Positions 8,922 to 17,637 of a stretch of DNA of 64,000 nt are shown here, one piece after another. The stretch lies in the NCBI RefSeq assembly GCF_023897065.1, contig NZ_JAMHIV010000001.1:186001-250000 (forward strand), given 5' to 3'. The notes under the pieces are model-generated. The model worked only from the letters and a program-made list of their open reading frames with translations, was not told where the DNA came from and did no database searches. A program made the translations under genes and the position numbers. Numbering within the stretch: position 1 is the stretch's first letter; each line of letters begins with the position of its first letter. Origin of the DNA: Crossiella sp. SN42 (GTDB taxonomy: Bacteria > Actinomycetota > Actinomycetes > Mycobacteriales > Pseudonocardiaceae).

Positions 8922-10121
8922 TCAACCGGTTCCGCGCGAACCGCAGCGGAGCTGGAGCCAGCAGGACAACCGGTCGTCCGGGTGGCCGAGCAGGTCCACG
9001 CCGAACAGGTCCTGCACCCGCCGCAGCCGGTACTTCAGCGTGTTCGGGTGCACGGACAGCCGCCGCGCCGCCTCACCGACGTTGCCCGCCGCGTCCAGCC
9101 AGGCGGTGACCGAGTCCGCGTACTGGGTGCGGCGGGTGCGGTCGTGCTCGACCATCGCCTCGATGCCGGGGTGGCGCAGACCGGGGTGGCGGGCCAGCTC
9201 GTCGGCGAGGTGGGTGAGCAGCACGCTGGCGTGCACCTCGCCGAGCGCGGCGACCGGCCGCCCGTCGGGGTCGGCGGTGGTCACCCGGAGGATGTCGTCA
9301 ACCTCGGTGCGCAGGGCGGGCAGCTCGGCGGCCTCCCCGGTGGTACGGCTCAGCGCGCAGCGCACCGGCGCGTCCAGGGTGCTTTCCAGCGCGGCGACCG
9401 CCTGTTCGGCGAGCCTGCGCGCGGTGGCCGGCGGGTCGCTGAACAGCAGGACGTAGACGGTGCGGTTGATGGTGGCGGTGGCCGCCTCGGCGGAGACCGC
9501 GGCCCAGTGCCGGGCCGCGGCGGCGCTCAGCGGCACCTCCGGCGAGGACTCGCGGCGGGCCGGGGCCAGGCCGAGCAGGGTCAGCTGCGGCGGGTCGGGC
9601 AGGCCGAGCCGCACCCGCGCCTCACCAGCGATGTCCTCGCCGACCAGCGCGCTGCGCAGCGCGTTCTCCCGGACCTGCCGGTCGAGCTCGGCGGCCCCGC
9701 GGTGGCGCAGCAGGTGGGTCGCGGCCAGCCGCGCGCCGTCGAGCAGCGCGGACTCCCCCGTCTCCCCCAGCGGCGACTCCCCCTCGATCGCCCAGATGGT
9801 GCCCAGCGGCCGCTCACCGGCCCGGATGGCCACCGCCACCCGGGGCAGTTCGTCGGGGCCCAGCACGGGTAGCCGCACGACACCGTCAGCCGCCAGCACC
9901 TGCCGGTACTGGCCAACCTGCTCGGGCTGGTCGGGGACGCGGCGGTCCAGGATGCCGCGGCGGCGCAGCTCGTCGATGCGCTGCTCGGGCAGTGAGGAGT
10001 AGGCGAGCACGCGGTTGTCCAGGTCCTCGATGGACACCGAACCGCCGATCACCGCGGCCATGGCGTCGGCGAGGGCGTAGAGCTCCTCGCTGGTGCCGCC
10101 CACGTTCGGCGATTCCGACAT
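8922..10121 (-). CDS. PucR-family transcriptional regulator
   Basis: A 399-aa regulator of the PucR/CdaR type. It has an N-terminal GAF-like sensor region (about 15-160), a central GGDEF-like degenerate domain and a C-terminal helix-turn-helix (EAARRLSVHPNTLKYRLRRVQDL, about residues 350-375). The ATG at 10121 (MSESPN) fits the family; a GTG two codons earlier is also possible. It is divergent from the broken amino-acid permease and the D-amino-acid operon and is the obvious candidate to control it. The effector is unknown. Confidence 0.85.
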   Translation of the reverse strand: MSESPNVGGTSEELYALADAMAAVIGGSVSIEDLDNRVLAYSSLPEQRIDELRRRGILDRRVPDQPEQVGQYRQVLAADGVVRLPVLGPDELPRVAVAIRAGERPLGTIWAIEGESPLGETGESALLDGARLAATHLLRHRGAAELDRQVRENALRSALVGEDIAGEARVRLGLPDPPQLTLLGLAPARRESSPEVPLSAAAARHWAAVSAEAATATINRTVYVLLFSDPPATARRLAEQAVAALESTLDAPVRCALSRTTGEAAELPALRTEVDDILRVTTADPDGRPVAALGEVHASVLLTHLADELARHPGLRHPGIEAMVEHDRTRRTQYADSVTAWLDAAGNVGEAARRLSVHPNTLKYRLRRVQDLFGVDLLGHPDDRLSCWLQLRCGSRGTG

Positions 10122-10215
10122 CCGCACCGCGGAAGTATAGGCAGTTCCGCCAACGACTCGGCCGTGCGCCGGAACCCAGAATGGCGGCATCCCCCGGAAA
10201 CGGAATGAGGCCGCC

Positions 10216-11419
10216 TTGCCGAACGGTGTGTCGCTGCGGGAGCAGCTACTGCGGCGAAAACCGGTGCACGCGCTGCTGGGTGACGCCACCGGCGGCCTGC
10301 GCCGCACCATCGGCACCTTCCAGCTCACGATGATCGGCATCGGCGCCACCATCGGCACCGGCATCTTCTTCGCGCTCAGCTCCACCGTGCCCAAGGCCGG
10401 TCCGGCGGTGATCGTCTCCTTCGTGCTCGGCGCGGTCACCGCGGCGCTGACCGCGCTGTGCTACGCCGAGCTGGCCTCCGCCGTGCCGGTCGCCGGGTCC
10501 TCCTACTCCTACGCCTACGCCACCCTCGGCGAGCTGGCCGCGGTCGCGGTCGGCTGGTGCCTGCTGCTGGAGTACGCGGTCTCCGCCGGGGTCATCGCGG
10601 TCACCTGGGGCCAGTACCTCAACGACCTGACCGAGCGGCTCTTCGGCGCGCAGCTGCCCGCGGCGATCACCGCGCCACCCGGCCAGGGCGGCTACGTCAA
10701 CCTGCCCGCGGTGGTCCTGGTGGGGCTGTGCTGCCTGCTGCTGGTCCGGGGCGCGCGCGAGTCGGCGGTGGTCAACACGGTGATGGTGCTGCTCAAGCTC
10801 GGCATCCTGGCGCTGTTCGTGGTCATCGGCGCGTCCGGGTTCGACGCCGGGAACCTGCACCCGTTCGCCCCCCATGGGTTTCGCCGGGGTAGGCGCGGCG
10901 GCGGCCACCGTCTTCTACTCCTTCATCGGCCTGGACGCGGTGTCCACCGCCGGTGAGGAGGTGCGCGACCCGCGCCGCACACTGCCGCTGGCGATCCTGT
11001 TCGCACTGCTGGTGATCACCGCGGTGTACGTGCTGGTCGCGCTGGCCGGCACCGGCACCCCGGTGGTGGGCACCGTGCTGGTGGGCGGTTTTGTCGCGCT
11101 GATCGCCGCGGTCGTGCCGCTGGACCAGCTGGCGAACCTGACCAGCATGGGCGCGCTGGTCGCCTTCGCGGTGGTCTCCCTCGGCGTGATCATCCTGCGG
11201 CGGCGGGAGCCGGAGCTCAAGCGCGGCTTCTCGGTGCCCGGCTACCCGGTGGTGCCGCTGCTGTCCATCGGCTGCTGCGGCTACCTGGTCTACCAGCTCC
11301 CGGCCGGGACCTACCTGCTCTTCGGCGGCTGGCTGCTGCTGGCGCTCGCGGTCTACCTGCTCTACAGCCGCCACCACTCGCGGCTCGGTGCTGACCAAGG
11401 AAGGGAACGCGCACCATGA
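10216..11419 (+). pseudogene. APC-family amino-acid permease, frameshifted and internally deleted
   Basis: The first 219 codons (TTG 10216 start, GIGATIGTGIFF motif, helices 1-6) match CAT-type amino-acid permeases. A run of six C at 10868-10873 then shifts the frame. Dropping one C joins HPFAP to MGFAGVGAAAATVFYSFIG in the second frame, which continues to 11419. In the second part YVLVALA runs straight into GTPVVGTVLVGG. Family members carry roughly 80-100 residues at that point (helices 7-8 and the FAMARDG loop), so a segment is missing as well. The joined product would be about 400 residues instead of about 480-500. Non-functional unless the C-run is a sequencing error, and even then shortened. 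Confidence 0.85.
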
Positions 11420-13344
11420 CGCGCACACCACGGCGGGGTGTGGCGGCCGTGCTGGCCGCCGGGCTCCTGCTGGCCACACCCGCCCCTGCGGTGGCCGCGC
11501 CACCGGAACTGGACGCGATCATCCACGGCGGCAAGGTCTTCGACGGCAGCGGCGCGCCCGGCCGGATCACCGACGTGGGTCTCAAGGACGGGCGCGTGCA
11601 CCGCATCGGCGACCTCAGCCGGGTCCGGGCCCGCGCGCGCTACAACGCCACCGGCCAGTTCGTCACGCCGGGCTTCATCGACGTGCACGCGCACACCGAC
11701 ACCGGCGCGCCACTGGCCTCGGCGAAGAGTTCGCTCACCCAGGGCGTGACCACCGAACTGCTCGGCCCCGACGGCGGCGGCACCTACGAGATCGACAAGC
11801 AGCTCAAGGAGCTGGACGCGGTCGAGAAGGGCATCAACCTCGCCCCCTACGTCGGGTTCAACACCGTGTGGCAGGCCACGATGGGCGAGAAGGACACCCG
11901 CCCCACCGCGGTCCAGTCCGCCCAGATGCGCGCCCGGATCGAGCGCGGCATGCGCCAGGGCGGCTGGGGTGTCTCCGGCGGCCTCGGCTACCCGCCTGCC
12001 TCCTACGCGCGCACCAACGAGGTCGTCGACGTGGTGCGCGGCGCGCGCTCCTGGCGGACCCTGTTCACCGACCACATCCGGGACGAGACCAACCTGGTGG
12101 TCGAGTCCACCGCGGAGGACATCGCGATCGGCAAGGCCGCCGGGCTGATGCCGGAGATCACCCACCTCAAGGTCGCCGGTCCGCGCAACTGGGGCAAGTC
12201 GGCGACCATGCTGCGGCTGCTCCGCGAGGCGCGGGCCGCGGGCACGCACGCCGGTGGCGACGTCTACCCCTACACCGCCGCCTCGACCGCGCTGGAGTTC
12301 TACGTGCCGGGCTGGGCCAAGGACGGTGGCACCGCGGCGATGCTGGCCCGCTTCGCCGATCCCGCGCTGCGCCCGCGCATCGACACCGAGACCAGCGCGT
12401 TCGTGCGCGATGACGTCGGCACGCCGGACAAGGTGGTGCTGCCGGAGCTGGCCAACAGGTCGGTCGCCGACCTCATGGCGGAGTACGGCGGGGTGAGCAT
12501 CGGCGAGGCGATCATGCGAATCCTGGCCGCGCACAACGGATCCATCCTCGCCGTCATGCACATCGGCTCAGAGGAGGACCTGGCCAACTTCATCACCGAC
12601 CCCTTCGTCGCCTTCTCCTCCGACGGCGGCGTCACCGACTCCGCGCACACCCATCCCCGGCACTACGGCAGCTACCCGCGCGTGCTCGGCCGCTACGTCC
12701 GCGAACGCGGCCTGCTGTCCTGGGAGGAAGCCATCCGCAAGATGACCGGCCTGCCCGCGACCATGGTCGGCATGGTCGACCGCGGCTACCTGGCCGAGGG
12801 CATGGCCGCGGACGTCACGGTCTTCGACCCCAAGACCATCGGCGACCGGGCCACCTTCGCGCAGCCGAAGCAGTATTCCGTTGGCGTGCAATGGGTTTTT
12901 GTCAACGGCAAGCTCGCGCTCACCGGCGGCGAACCGACCCGCGCCGCAGCCGGGCAGGCCCTGCGCCGGGCTTCCAGCATGCCCACCCGGCCGCAGAACG
13001 CGGGCCGCGACCTCAAGGCGAACGCGGCGGGCCTGCTGCGACCGCTGGACGGCCGTGGCGCCAGCGTGCTGGCGGCCTCGCTCAGCCAGCGAGCCGGGGA
13101 GCGGACCGCTTCGGGCGCGGTGCTGGTCGCCGGCCCGTTCGGCGTGCTGCGCTCGACCCGCCTGGGCAGGCTGCAGACCTCCGACGGGTGGTTCAGCGTG
13201 ACCGGGATCGGCAAGCTTGCCAACGGCACCGAGCGCGCATTCACCCTGACCGTCGACGAGCAAGACCCGCTGGCCGGACCCGACCGGCGGCGGGCCACGG
13301 TCCGGATCGACGGGACCGGGCTGAGCTACGGGAGCCTGACATGA
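11416..13344 (+). CDS. Secreted D-aminoacylase-like amidohydrolase
   Basis: A 642-aa member of the N-acyl-D-amino-acid deacylase branch of the amidohydrolase superfamily, predicted to hydrolyse N-acyl or N-carbamoyl amino acids outside the membrane. It has a signal peptide (residues 1-28, ending AVAA), an N-terminal beta-sandwich strand pair and metal ligands in DVHAHTD. GDVYPYTA, ITHLKV and SDGG appear downstream in the usual order. The GNCG metal-ligand cysteine of classical D-aminoacylases is replaced by a GPDGGG segment. About 120 extra C-terminal residues form an unassigned domain. Its stop overlaps the GNAT start (ATGA). It is the first intact gene of the operon. Confidence 0.82.
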   Translation: MTRTPRRGVAAVLAAGLLLATPAPAVAAPPELDAIIHGGKVFDGSGAPGRITDVGLKDGRVHRIGDLSRVRARARYNATGQFVTPGFIDVHAHTDTGAPLASAKSSLTQGVTTELLGPDGGGTYEIDKQLKELDAVEKGINLAPYVGFNTVWQATMGEKDTRPTAVQSAQMRARIERGMRQGGWGVSGGLGYPPASYARTNEVVDVVRGARSWRTLFTDHIRDETNLVVESTAEDIAIGKAAGLMPEITHLKVAGPRNWGKSATMLRLLREARAAGTHAGGDVYPYTAASTALEFYVPGWAKDGGTAAMLARFADPALRPRIDTETSAFVRDDVGTPDKVVLPELANRSVADLMAEYGGVSIGEAIMRILAAHNGSILAVMHIGSEEDLANFITDPFVAFSSDGGVTDSAHTHPRHYGSYPRVLGRYVRERGLLSWEEAIRKMTGLPATMVGMVDRGYLAEGMAADVTVFDPKTIGDRATFAQPKQYSVGVQWVFVNGKLALTGGEPTRAAAGQALRRASSMPTRPQNAGRDLKANAAGLLRPLDGRGASVLAASLSQRAGERTASGAVLVAGPFGVLRSTRLGRLQTSDGWFSVTGIGKLANGTERAFTLTVDEQDPLAGPDRRRATVRIDGTGLSYGSLT

Positions 13345-14138
13345 CGAGCAAGACCGAGCCCAGCTTGGCCGGGGTGACCGTGCGAGAGTTGCGCACCACC
13401 GAGGAGTGCGTGGCGGCTGAGGCGCTGCTCGCGCAGGTGTGGGGCACTCCCCCGCACACGCCGCCGATCCCGGCCGACCTGCTGACCAGCCTGCTGCACA
13501 GCGGCGGCTGCGTGCTCGGGGCCTTCGCCGGGGAGGCGGTCGTGGGGCTCACCGTGGGCGTGGCCGGCGCGCCAGGCTCCGACAGCCTGTACTCGATGGT
13601 CGCCGCGGTCGCCGCCACGCACGCCGGTCGCGGCATCGGCCTGGCGCTCAAGCAGACCCAACGACTGTGGGCGCTGGAGCGCGGCGCTGCCACCATGGTG
13701 TGGACCTTCGACCCGCTGGTGCGGCGCAACGCGCACTTCAACCTCAACCGGCTCGGCGCCCGCGTCACCGACTACCGGAAGGACTTCTACCCGCCCATGA
13801 ACGACCTGGTGAACCGAGCCGACCACACCGACCGGCTCGTCGTGATCTGGCACCTCGACGACCCCGCACCCCTTGCCGCACCTGAGGATTCAGGACCGCG
13901 CGTGCTCGACCAGGACGCCCAGGGCGAGCCGCTGGTCACCGGCGCGCCTGCCGATCCGGTCTTGCTGGCCTGGGTGCCACCGGACATCGAGACCATGCGC
14001 CGCGAGGATCCCGCCAAGGCGCGGCGCTGGCGGCTGGCCTCGCGCACGGTGCTGGCCCGCGGCTGGACCGCCGGGTACCGCCCGGCCGGGATCACCGCCG
14101 AGGGCTGCTACCTGCTGTGCCAGGAGCAGGCGGCATGA
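13341..14138 (+). CDS. GNAT N-acyltransferase (possible amino-acid N-succinyltransferase)
   Basis: A 265-aa acetyltransferase-fold protein with the acyl-CoA-binding signature THAGRGIGLALK near residue 95 and a following helix. The rest (WTFDPLVRRNAHFNLNRLGA) is typical of the long actinobacterial GNATs found beside N-acylamino-acid racemases. The ATG at 13341 overlaps the amidohydrolase stop, and its own stop overlaps the racemase start, so the three are translationally coupled. In the known Geobacillus-type pathway a GNAT succinylates D-amino acids before racemisation. Assigning that role here rests on context, not on substrate-specific residues. Confidence 0.78.
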   Translation: MTSKTEPSLAGVTVRELRTTEECVAAEALLAQVWGTPPHTPPIPADLLTSLLHSGGCVLGAFAGEAVVGLTVGVAGAPGSDSLYSMVAAVAATHAGRGIGLALKQTQRLWALERGAATMVWTFDPLVRRNAHFNLNRLGARVTDYRKDFYPPMNDLVNRADHTDRLVVIWHLDDPAPLAAPEDSGPRVLDQDAQGEPLVTGAPADPVLLAWVPPDIETMRREDPAKARRWRLASRTVLARGWTAGYRPAGITAEGCYLLCQEQAA

Positions 14139-15253
14139 CCGGCACCCGGATCGAGCTGCGCACCGTGCACATGCCCCTGGTCCGTCCTTTTAGGACATCA
14201 AAGGGCGTGGAGACCGAGCGGGAAGTGTTGCTGCTGCGCTGGATCGGACCGGCAGGGGAAGGCTGGAGCGAGTGCGCCGCCGGTCCCGAACCGGTCTTCT
14301 TCGCCGAGTACCTCAAGGGCGCGCAGCACGTCATCGAACACGTGCTGCTGCCGCTGCTGCCCACCGGCGAACCGGTCACCGCCGCCCGCGCGCAGCAGCT
14401 GATGCGCCGGGTGCCGGGCAACGTGCTGGCCAAGGCCGCCGTGGAGACCGCCATCCTGGACGCCGAGCTGCGCGCCCGCGGCATGCCGCTGGTGGACTAC
14501 CTGGGCGGCGTGCGCGAGCGGATCGAGGTCGGCGTCTCGGTCGGCATCGCCGCTGACCTCGCCCAGCTGCTGGCCTGGGTCGAGGGCTACCTCGCGGAGG
14601 GCTACCGCCGGATCAAGCTGAAGATCGAGCCCGGCTGGGACGTCGAGCCGGTGGCCGCGGTGCGCCGCGCCTTCGGCGACGACCTGCTGCTCCAGGTCGA
14701 CGCCAACCAGGCCTACGGCAGCGCGGACACCCAGGTGCTGCTCGCGCTGGACGAGTTCGGCCTGCTGCTGCTGGAACAGCCGTTCCCGGCCGACGAGCTG
14801 GTCGCGCACGCCCGGCTGGCCGAGCGGATCACCACCCCGATCTGCCTGGACGAGTCGATCACCGGCCTGCAAAGCGCGACCACCGCCCTGGCGCTGGGTG
14901 CGGCCGACGTGATCAACATCAAGCCGGCCAGGGTCGGCGGCTACCTGGAAGCACGGGCCATCCACGACCTGTGCCGCACGCACAACATCCCCGTGTTCTG
15001 CGGCGGGGTACTGGAAACCGGCATCGGCCGGGCGGCCAACCTGGCCCTGGCCGCGCTGCCCGGGTTCACCCTGCCCGCCGACATCTCGGCCACCAGCCGC
15101 TACTACACCAACGACATCACCCAGTCCTTCGAGCTGGTGGACGGCTGCCTGGCGGTCCCGGCGGGACCGGGCAGCGGCGCCGTCATCAACCACGACGCGC
15201 TCGACTCGGTCACCACCGGGGTGCGGGCGATCGACCTCAAGGAGGCACCATGA
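14135..15253 (+). CDS. N-acylamino-acid racemase (NSAR/OSBS family)
   Basis: A 372-aa enolase-superfamily enzyme closely resembling the Amycolatopsis N-acylamino-acid racemase. The catalytic Lys pair is K161 and K163 (IKLKIEPGWDVEPV). The Mg2+ ligands are D189 (VDANQAY), E214 (LLEQPF) and D239 (CLDESI), and the second acid/base is K263 (INIKPARVGG). These positions match the characterised family numbering. It interconverts N-succinyl (or N-acyl) D- and L-amino acids in the cytosol. Many relatives also have o-succinylbenzoate synthase activity, but there are no menaquinone genes here. The tight operon with a GNAT and an amidohydrolase favours amino-acid racemisation. Confidence 0.9.
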   Translation: MTGTRIELRTVHMPLVRPFRTSKGVETEREVLLLRWIGPAGEGWSECAAGPEPVFFAEYLKGAQHVIEHVLLPLLPTGEPVTAARAQQLMRRVPGNVLAKAAVETAILDAELRARGMPLVDYLGGVRERIEVGVSVGIAADLAQLLAWVEGYLAEGYRRIKLKIEPGWDVEPVAAVRRAFGDDLLLQVDANQAYGSADTQVLLALDEFGLLLLEQPFPADELVAHARLAERITTPICLDESITGLQSATTALALGAADVINIKPARVGGYLEARAIHDLCRTHNIPVFCGGVLETGIGRAANLALAALPGFTLPADISATSRYYTNDITQSFELVDGCLAVPAGPGSGAVINHDALDSVTTGVRAIDLKEAP

Positions 15254-16419
15254 GCGGCCGGTTCCGGCACTGCGCTCTCATCCTGGCCCTCGCCATGGCC
15301 AGCGTCCTGCCCACACCCGCGGCCGCGGCGCCGGAGCGGGACTTCGCCAAGAAGATGAACGAGGCCCTGACGCAGGCCGCCGCGGCCTTCGGTGACGCGG
15401 GAGTCCAGGCCGTGGCGCTGCGCAACGGCCGGGTGCTGTGGTCGGGCACCCGCGGCGCGGCGATCAACGAGCCGCGGCAGCCGGTCACCGAGGGCACCAT
15501 GTTCGCCTACGCCAGCCTCAGCAAGCTGATGCTGACCACGTTCGTGCTGCACCAGGTCGAGCAGGGCGCGCTGGCCCTGGACAAGCCGATCTCGGCCTAC
15601 GTCGGCGACGAGGTGGCAGGCTCCCGGGTGGTCAACCTCCGCATGCTGCTCACCCACACCAGCGGCTACCCGGACCTGTACTCGGACCCGGCCACCGCGC
15701 CGCTGTTCCCGCCCAGCGCGAAGTACGACCCGAACCGGCCCTACACCTTCGAGCAGCTCAAGGCCGGCATCCGCGAACCGGTCGAGCCAGGGGCGCGCTT
15801 CGCCTACTCCAACACCGGCTACATCGTGCTGGGCCACGTGCTGACCAGGACCACCGGCGGCGACCACGGACTCCGCCGCGCCTACCAGCACTTCCTCCAG
15901 CGCGCGGGCACCCGGCAGACGCCGATGACCGAGCACCTGGTCACCATGGACCGCTCCCCGCAGGCCCTGCACCGCTTCGCACACGGCTACAGCCGCCAGG
16001 AAGACGGCTCGCTGCAGGACTTCTTCACCGCCTACGGCGCCAAGGGCATCCCGACCGACCTGTACGGCCTGCCGTTCACCGACGGCGCGCTGGCCGGCAC
16101 CGCCCTGGGCGCCGGCCTGGTCCTGGACGCGGTGTTCGCCCGCGGCAACCTGCTCCGCCCGGACACCGTGCGCCGCATGACCACCCCGTCCCCGCAGTCG
16201 GCCGCGAACCCCGACGGCGACCGCACCTACGGCATGGGCACCTCCCGCACGAAGTCCGGCGGCCGCACCTGGCAGGGACACGGCGGCAGCTACATCGGGT
16301 TCACCTCGATGGCCGGGACCGACATGGCCCGCGGGGTCACCATCGCGGTGGTGGTCAACCGGTTCCAGTCGCAGCACCCGGCGGAGACGATCTGGCGCAA
16401 GCTCACCGAAGTGGCGTGA
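15250..16419 (+). CDS. Secreted beta-lactamase-fold serine hydrolase
   Basis: A 389-aa exported protein with a signal peptide (1-26, PTPAAAA), then a class C beta-lactamase/DD-peptidase fold. The nucleophile motif is S89-L-S-K92, the tyrosine motif is YSNTGY, and a C-terminal GHGGSYIGF replaces the KTG triad. Such proteins act as D-aminopeptidases, DD-carboxypeptidases or esterases. The ATG at 15250 overlaps the racemase stop. Its placement fits release of D-amino acids or D-peptides outside the cell, to be processed by the same operon. The substrate is not proven. Confidence 0.82.
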   Translation: MSGRFRHCALILALAMASVLPTPAAAAPERDFAKKMNEALTQAAAAFGDAGVQAVALRNGRVLWSGTRGAAINEPRQPVTEGTMFAYASLSKLMLTTFVLHQVEQGALALDKPISAYVGDEVAGSRVVNLRMLLTHTSGYPDLYSDPATAPLFPPSAKYDPNRPYTFEQLKAGIREPVEPGARFAYSNTGYIVLGHVLTRTTGGDHGLRRAYQHFLQRAGTRQTPMTEHLVTMDRSPQALHRFAHGYSRQEDGSLQDFFTAYGAKGIPTDLYGLPFTDGALAGTALGAGLVLDAVFARGNLLRPDTVRRMTTPSPQSAANPDGDRTYGMGTSRTKSGGRTWQGHGGSYIGFTSMAGTDMARGVTIAVVVNRFQSQHPAETIWRKLTEVA

Positions 16420-16442
16420 ACCGGCACCACTCCGCTAGGCTG

Positions 16443-16456
16443 ACTAAAATTTCAGT
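16443..16456. promoter_or_regulatory. AT-rich near-palindrome upstream of the deiminase gene
   Basis: ACTAAAATTTCAGT is a 14-bp dyad with one mismatched pair, standing out in about 70 % G+C DNA. It lies 36 bases before the GTG start of the agmatine-deiminase-like gene and 24 bases after the preceding stop. It may be an operator giving this gene separate control. Confidence 0.45.
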
Positions 16457-16491
16457 AAATGGTCGCCGTCAGCCTGCCGTGGAGTGAACTC

Positions 16492-17637
16492 GTGCCGCCC
16501 AACCCGCTGTCCCGCCGAACCGTGCTGCACGGCCTCACCGGGCTGAGCGCGCTCGCCCTCACCACGGCGTGCACAGCCCGGGACTCCCCTGCTCCGGCGA
16601 CCTCCCCCGCCACCTCGCCGGAGCAGGCAGCGGCTCCTGCCCGGCGGTTCGGGGCCGAGTGGGAACCGCACGCCCGGACCTTCCTGTCCTGGCCGGCCGC
16701 CACCGCGATCTGGGGCACGGACCTGAGCGGGGTTCGCGCCGACATCGCACGGCTGGCACAGGCGATCGCCGGGTTCGAACCGGTGGTGCTGCTGGCCCGG
16801 CCGGAGCAGGCCGAGGCGGCGCAGCGGGCCTGCGGCAAGGACGTGGAGGTGGTGCCGATCCCGGTGGACGACCTGTGGGCGCGGGACACCGTGCCGGTGT
16901 TCGTCGAGGAGGGCGGCACGGTCGCCGGGGTGGACTTCCACTTCAACGGGTGGGGCCGCAAGCAGCAGCACGACCGGGACGGCAAGGTCGCCGCCGCGGT
17001 GCTGGCCAGGTACGGGATCCCCGGCGTGGCCACGCCCCTGGTCGGTGAGGGCGGCTCGTTCGAGACCGACGGGCAGGGCACGCTGCTGGTCACCGAGAGC
17101 TCGATGGTCAACGACAACCGCAATCCCGGGCTGAGCCGGGACCGGGTCGAGGCGGAGCTGAAGAAGGCGCTCGGGGTGCGCAAGGTGATCTGGTTCGCCG
17201 GGGTGCGCGGCGAGGACATCACCGACGCGCATGTGGACTCACTGGTCCGCTGCACCCCGTCCGGCACGGTGCTGCTGGACCAGGCCGCCCCTGGCACCCC
17301 ACCGGACTCCTGGTCCCGGGCCGCCGCCCAGGCCAAGGAGGTGCTGCGGGAGGCCACCGACGCCGACGGCAAGCCGTTGCAGGTGGTCGAGCTGACCCAG
17401 CCGGACCCGGACCTGGTGGCCGGGTACCGGGACACCAGCGTCATCTCCTACGTCAACTTCTACGTCGCCAACGGCGCGCTGTTCCTGCCCCGCTTCGGCG
17501 ACCGGCAGGCCGACGACCGGGCCCAGCAGGTGTTACGCGAGCACTTCCCCGGACGGGAGATGGTGCCGGTGGCGATCAACGCGATCGCCACCGGCGGAGG
17601 CGGCATCCACTGCGCCACCCACGACCAGCCCCGCTAA
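16492..17637 (+). CDS. Agmatine deiminase-family lipoprotein
   Basis: A member of the PAD_porph/agmatine deiminase family (guanidino-group modifying fold), 381 aa from GTG 16492, which has GGAG at 16481-16484. The N-terminus SRRTVLHGLTGLSALALTTAC carries twin arginines and a lipobox, so the enzyme is probably exported and lipid-anchored, unlike cytosolic AguA. Catalytic features are present: DDLWARDTVP, an EGGSFETDG segment, DAHVDSLVR, and the nucleophile C374 in GGGGIHCATHDQP. It would hydrolyse agmatine or peptidyl-arginine to citrulline-type products and ammonia. Its stop overlaps the convergent serine hydrolase gene by 3 bases. Confidence 0.83.
   Translation: MPPNPLSRRTVLHGLTGLSALALTTACTARDSPAPATSPATSPEQAAAPARRFGAEWEPHARTFLSWPAATAIWGTDLSGVRADIARLAQAIAGFEPVVLLARPEQAEAAQRACGKDVEVVPIPVDDLWARDTVPVFVEEGGTVAGVDFHFNGWGRKQQHDRDGKVAAAVLARYGIPGVATPLVGEGGSFETDGQGTLLVTESSMVNDNRNPGLSRDRVEAELKKALGVRKVIWFAGVRGEDITDAHVDSLVRCTPSGTVLLDQAAPGTPPDSWSRAAAQAKEVLREATDADGKPLQVVELTQPDPDLVAGYRDTSVISYVNFYVANGALFLPRFGDRQADDRAQQVLREHFPGREMVPVAINAIATGGGGIHCATHDQPR

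Noticed and set aside
14135-15253. Menaquinone o-succinylbenzoate synthase (MenC) role
   Set aside because: The fold is shared, but no men genes are nearby. The operon context of GNAT plus amidohydrolase and the similarity to the Amycolatopsis racemase favour amino-acid racemisation; dual activity remains possible.
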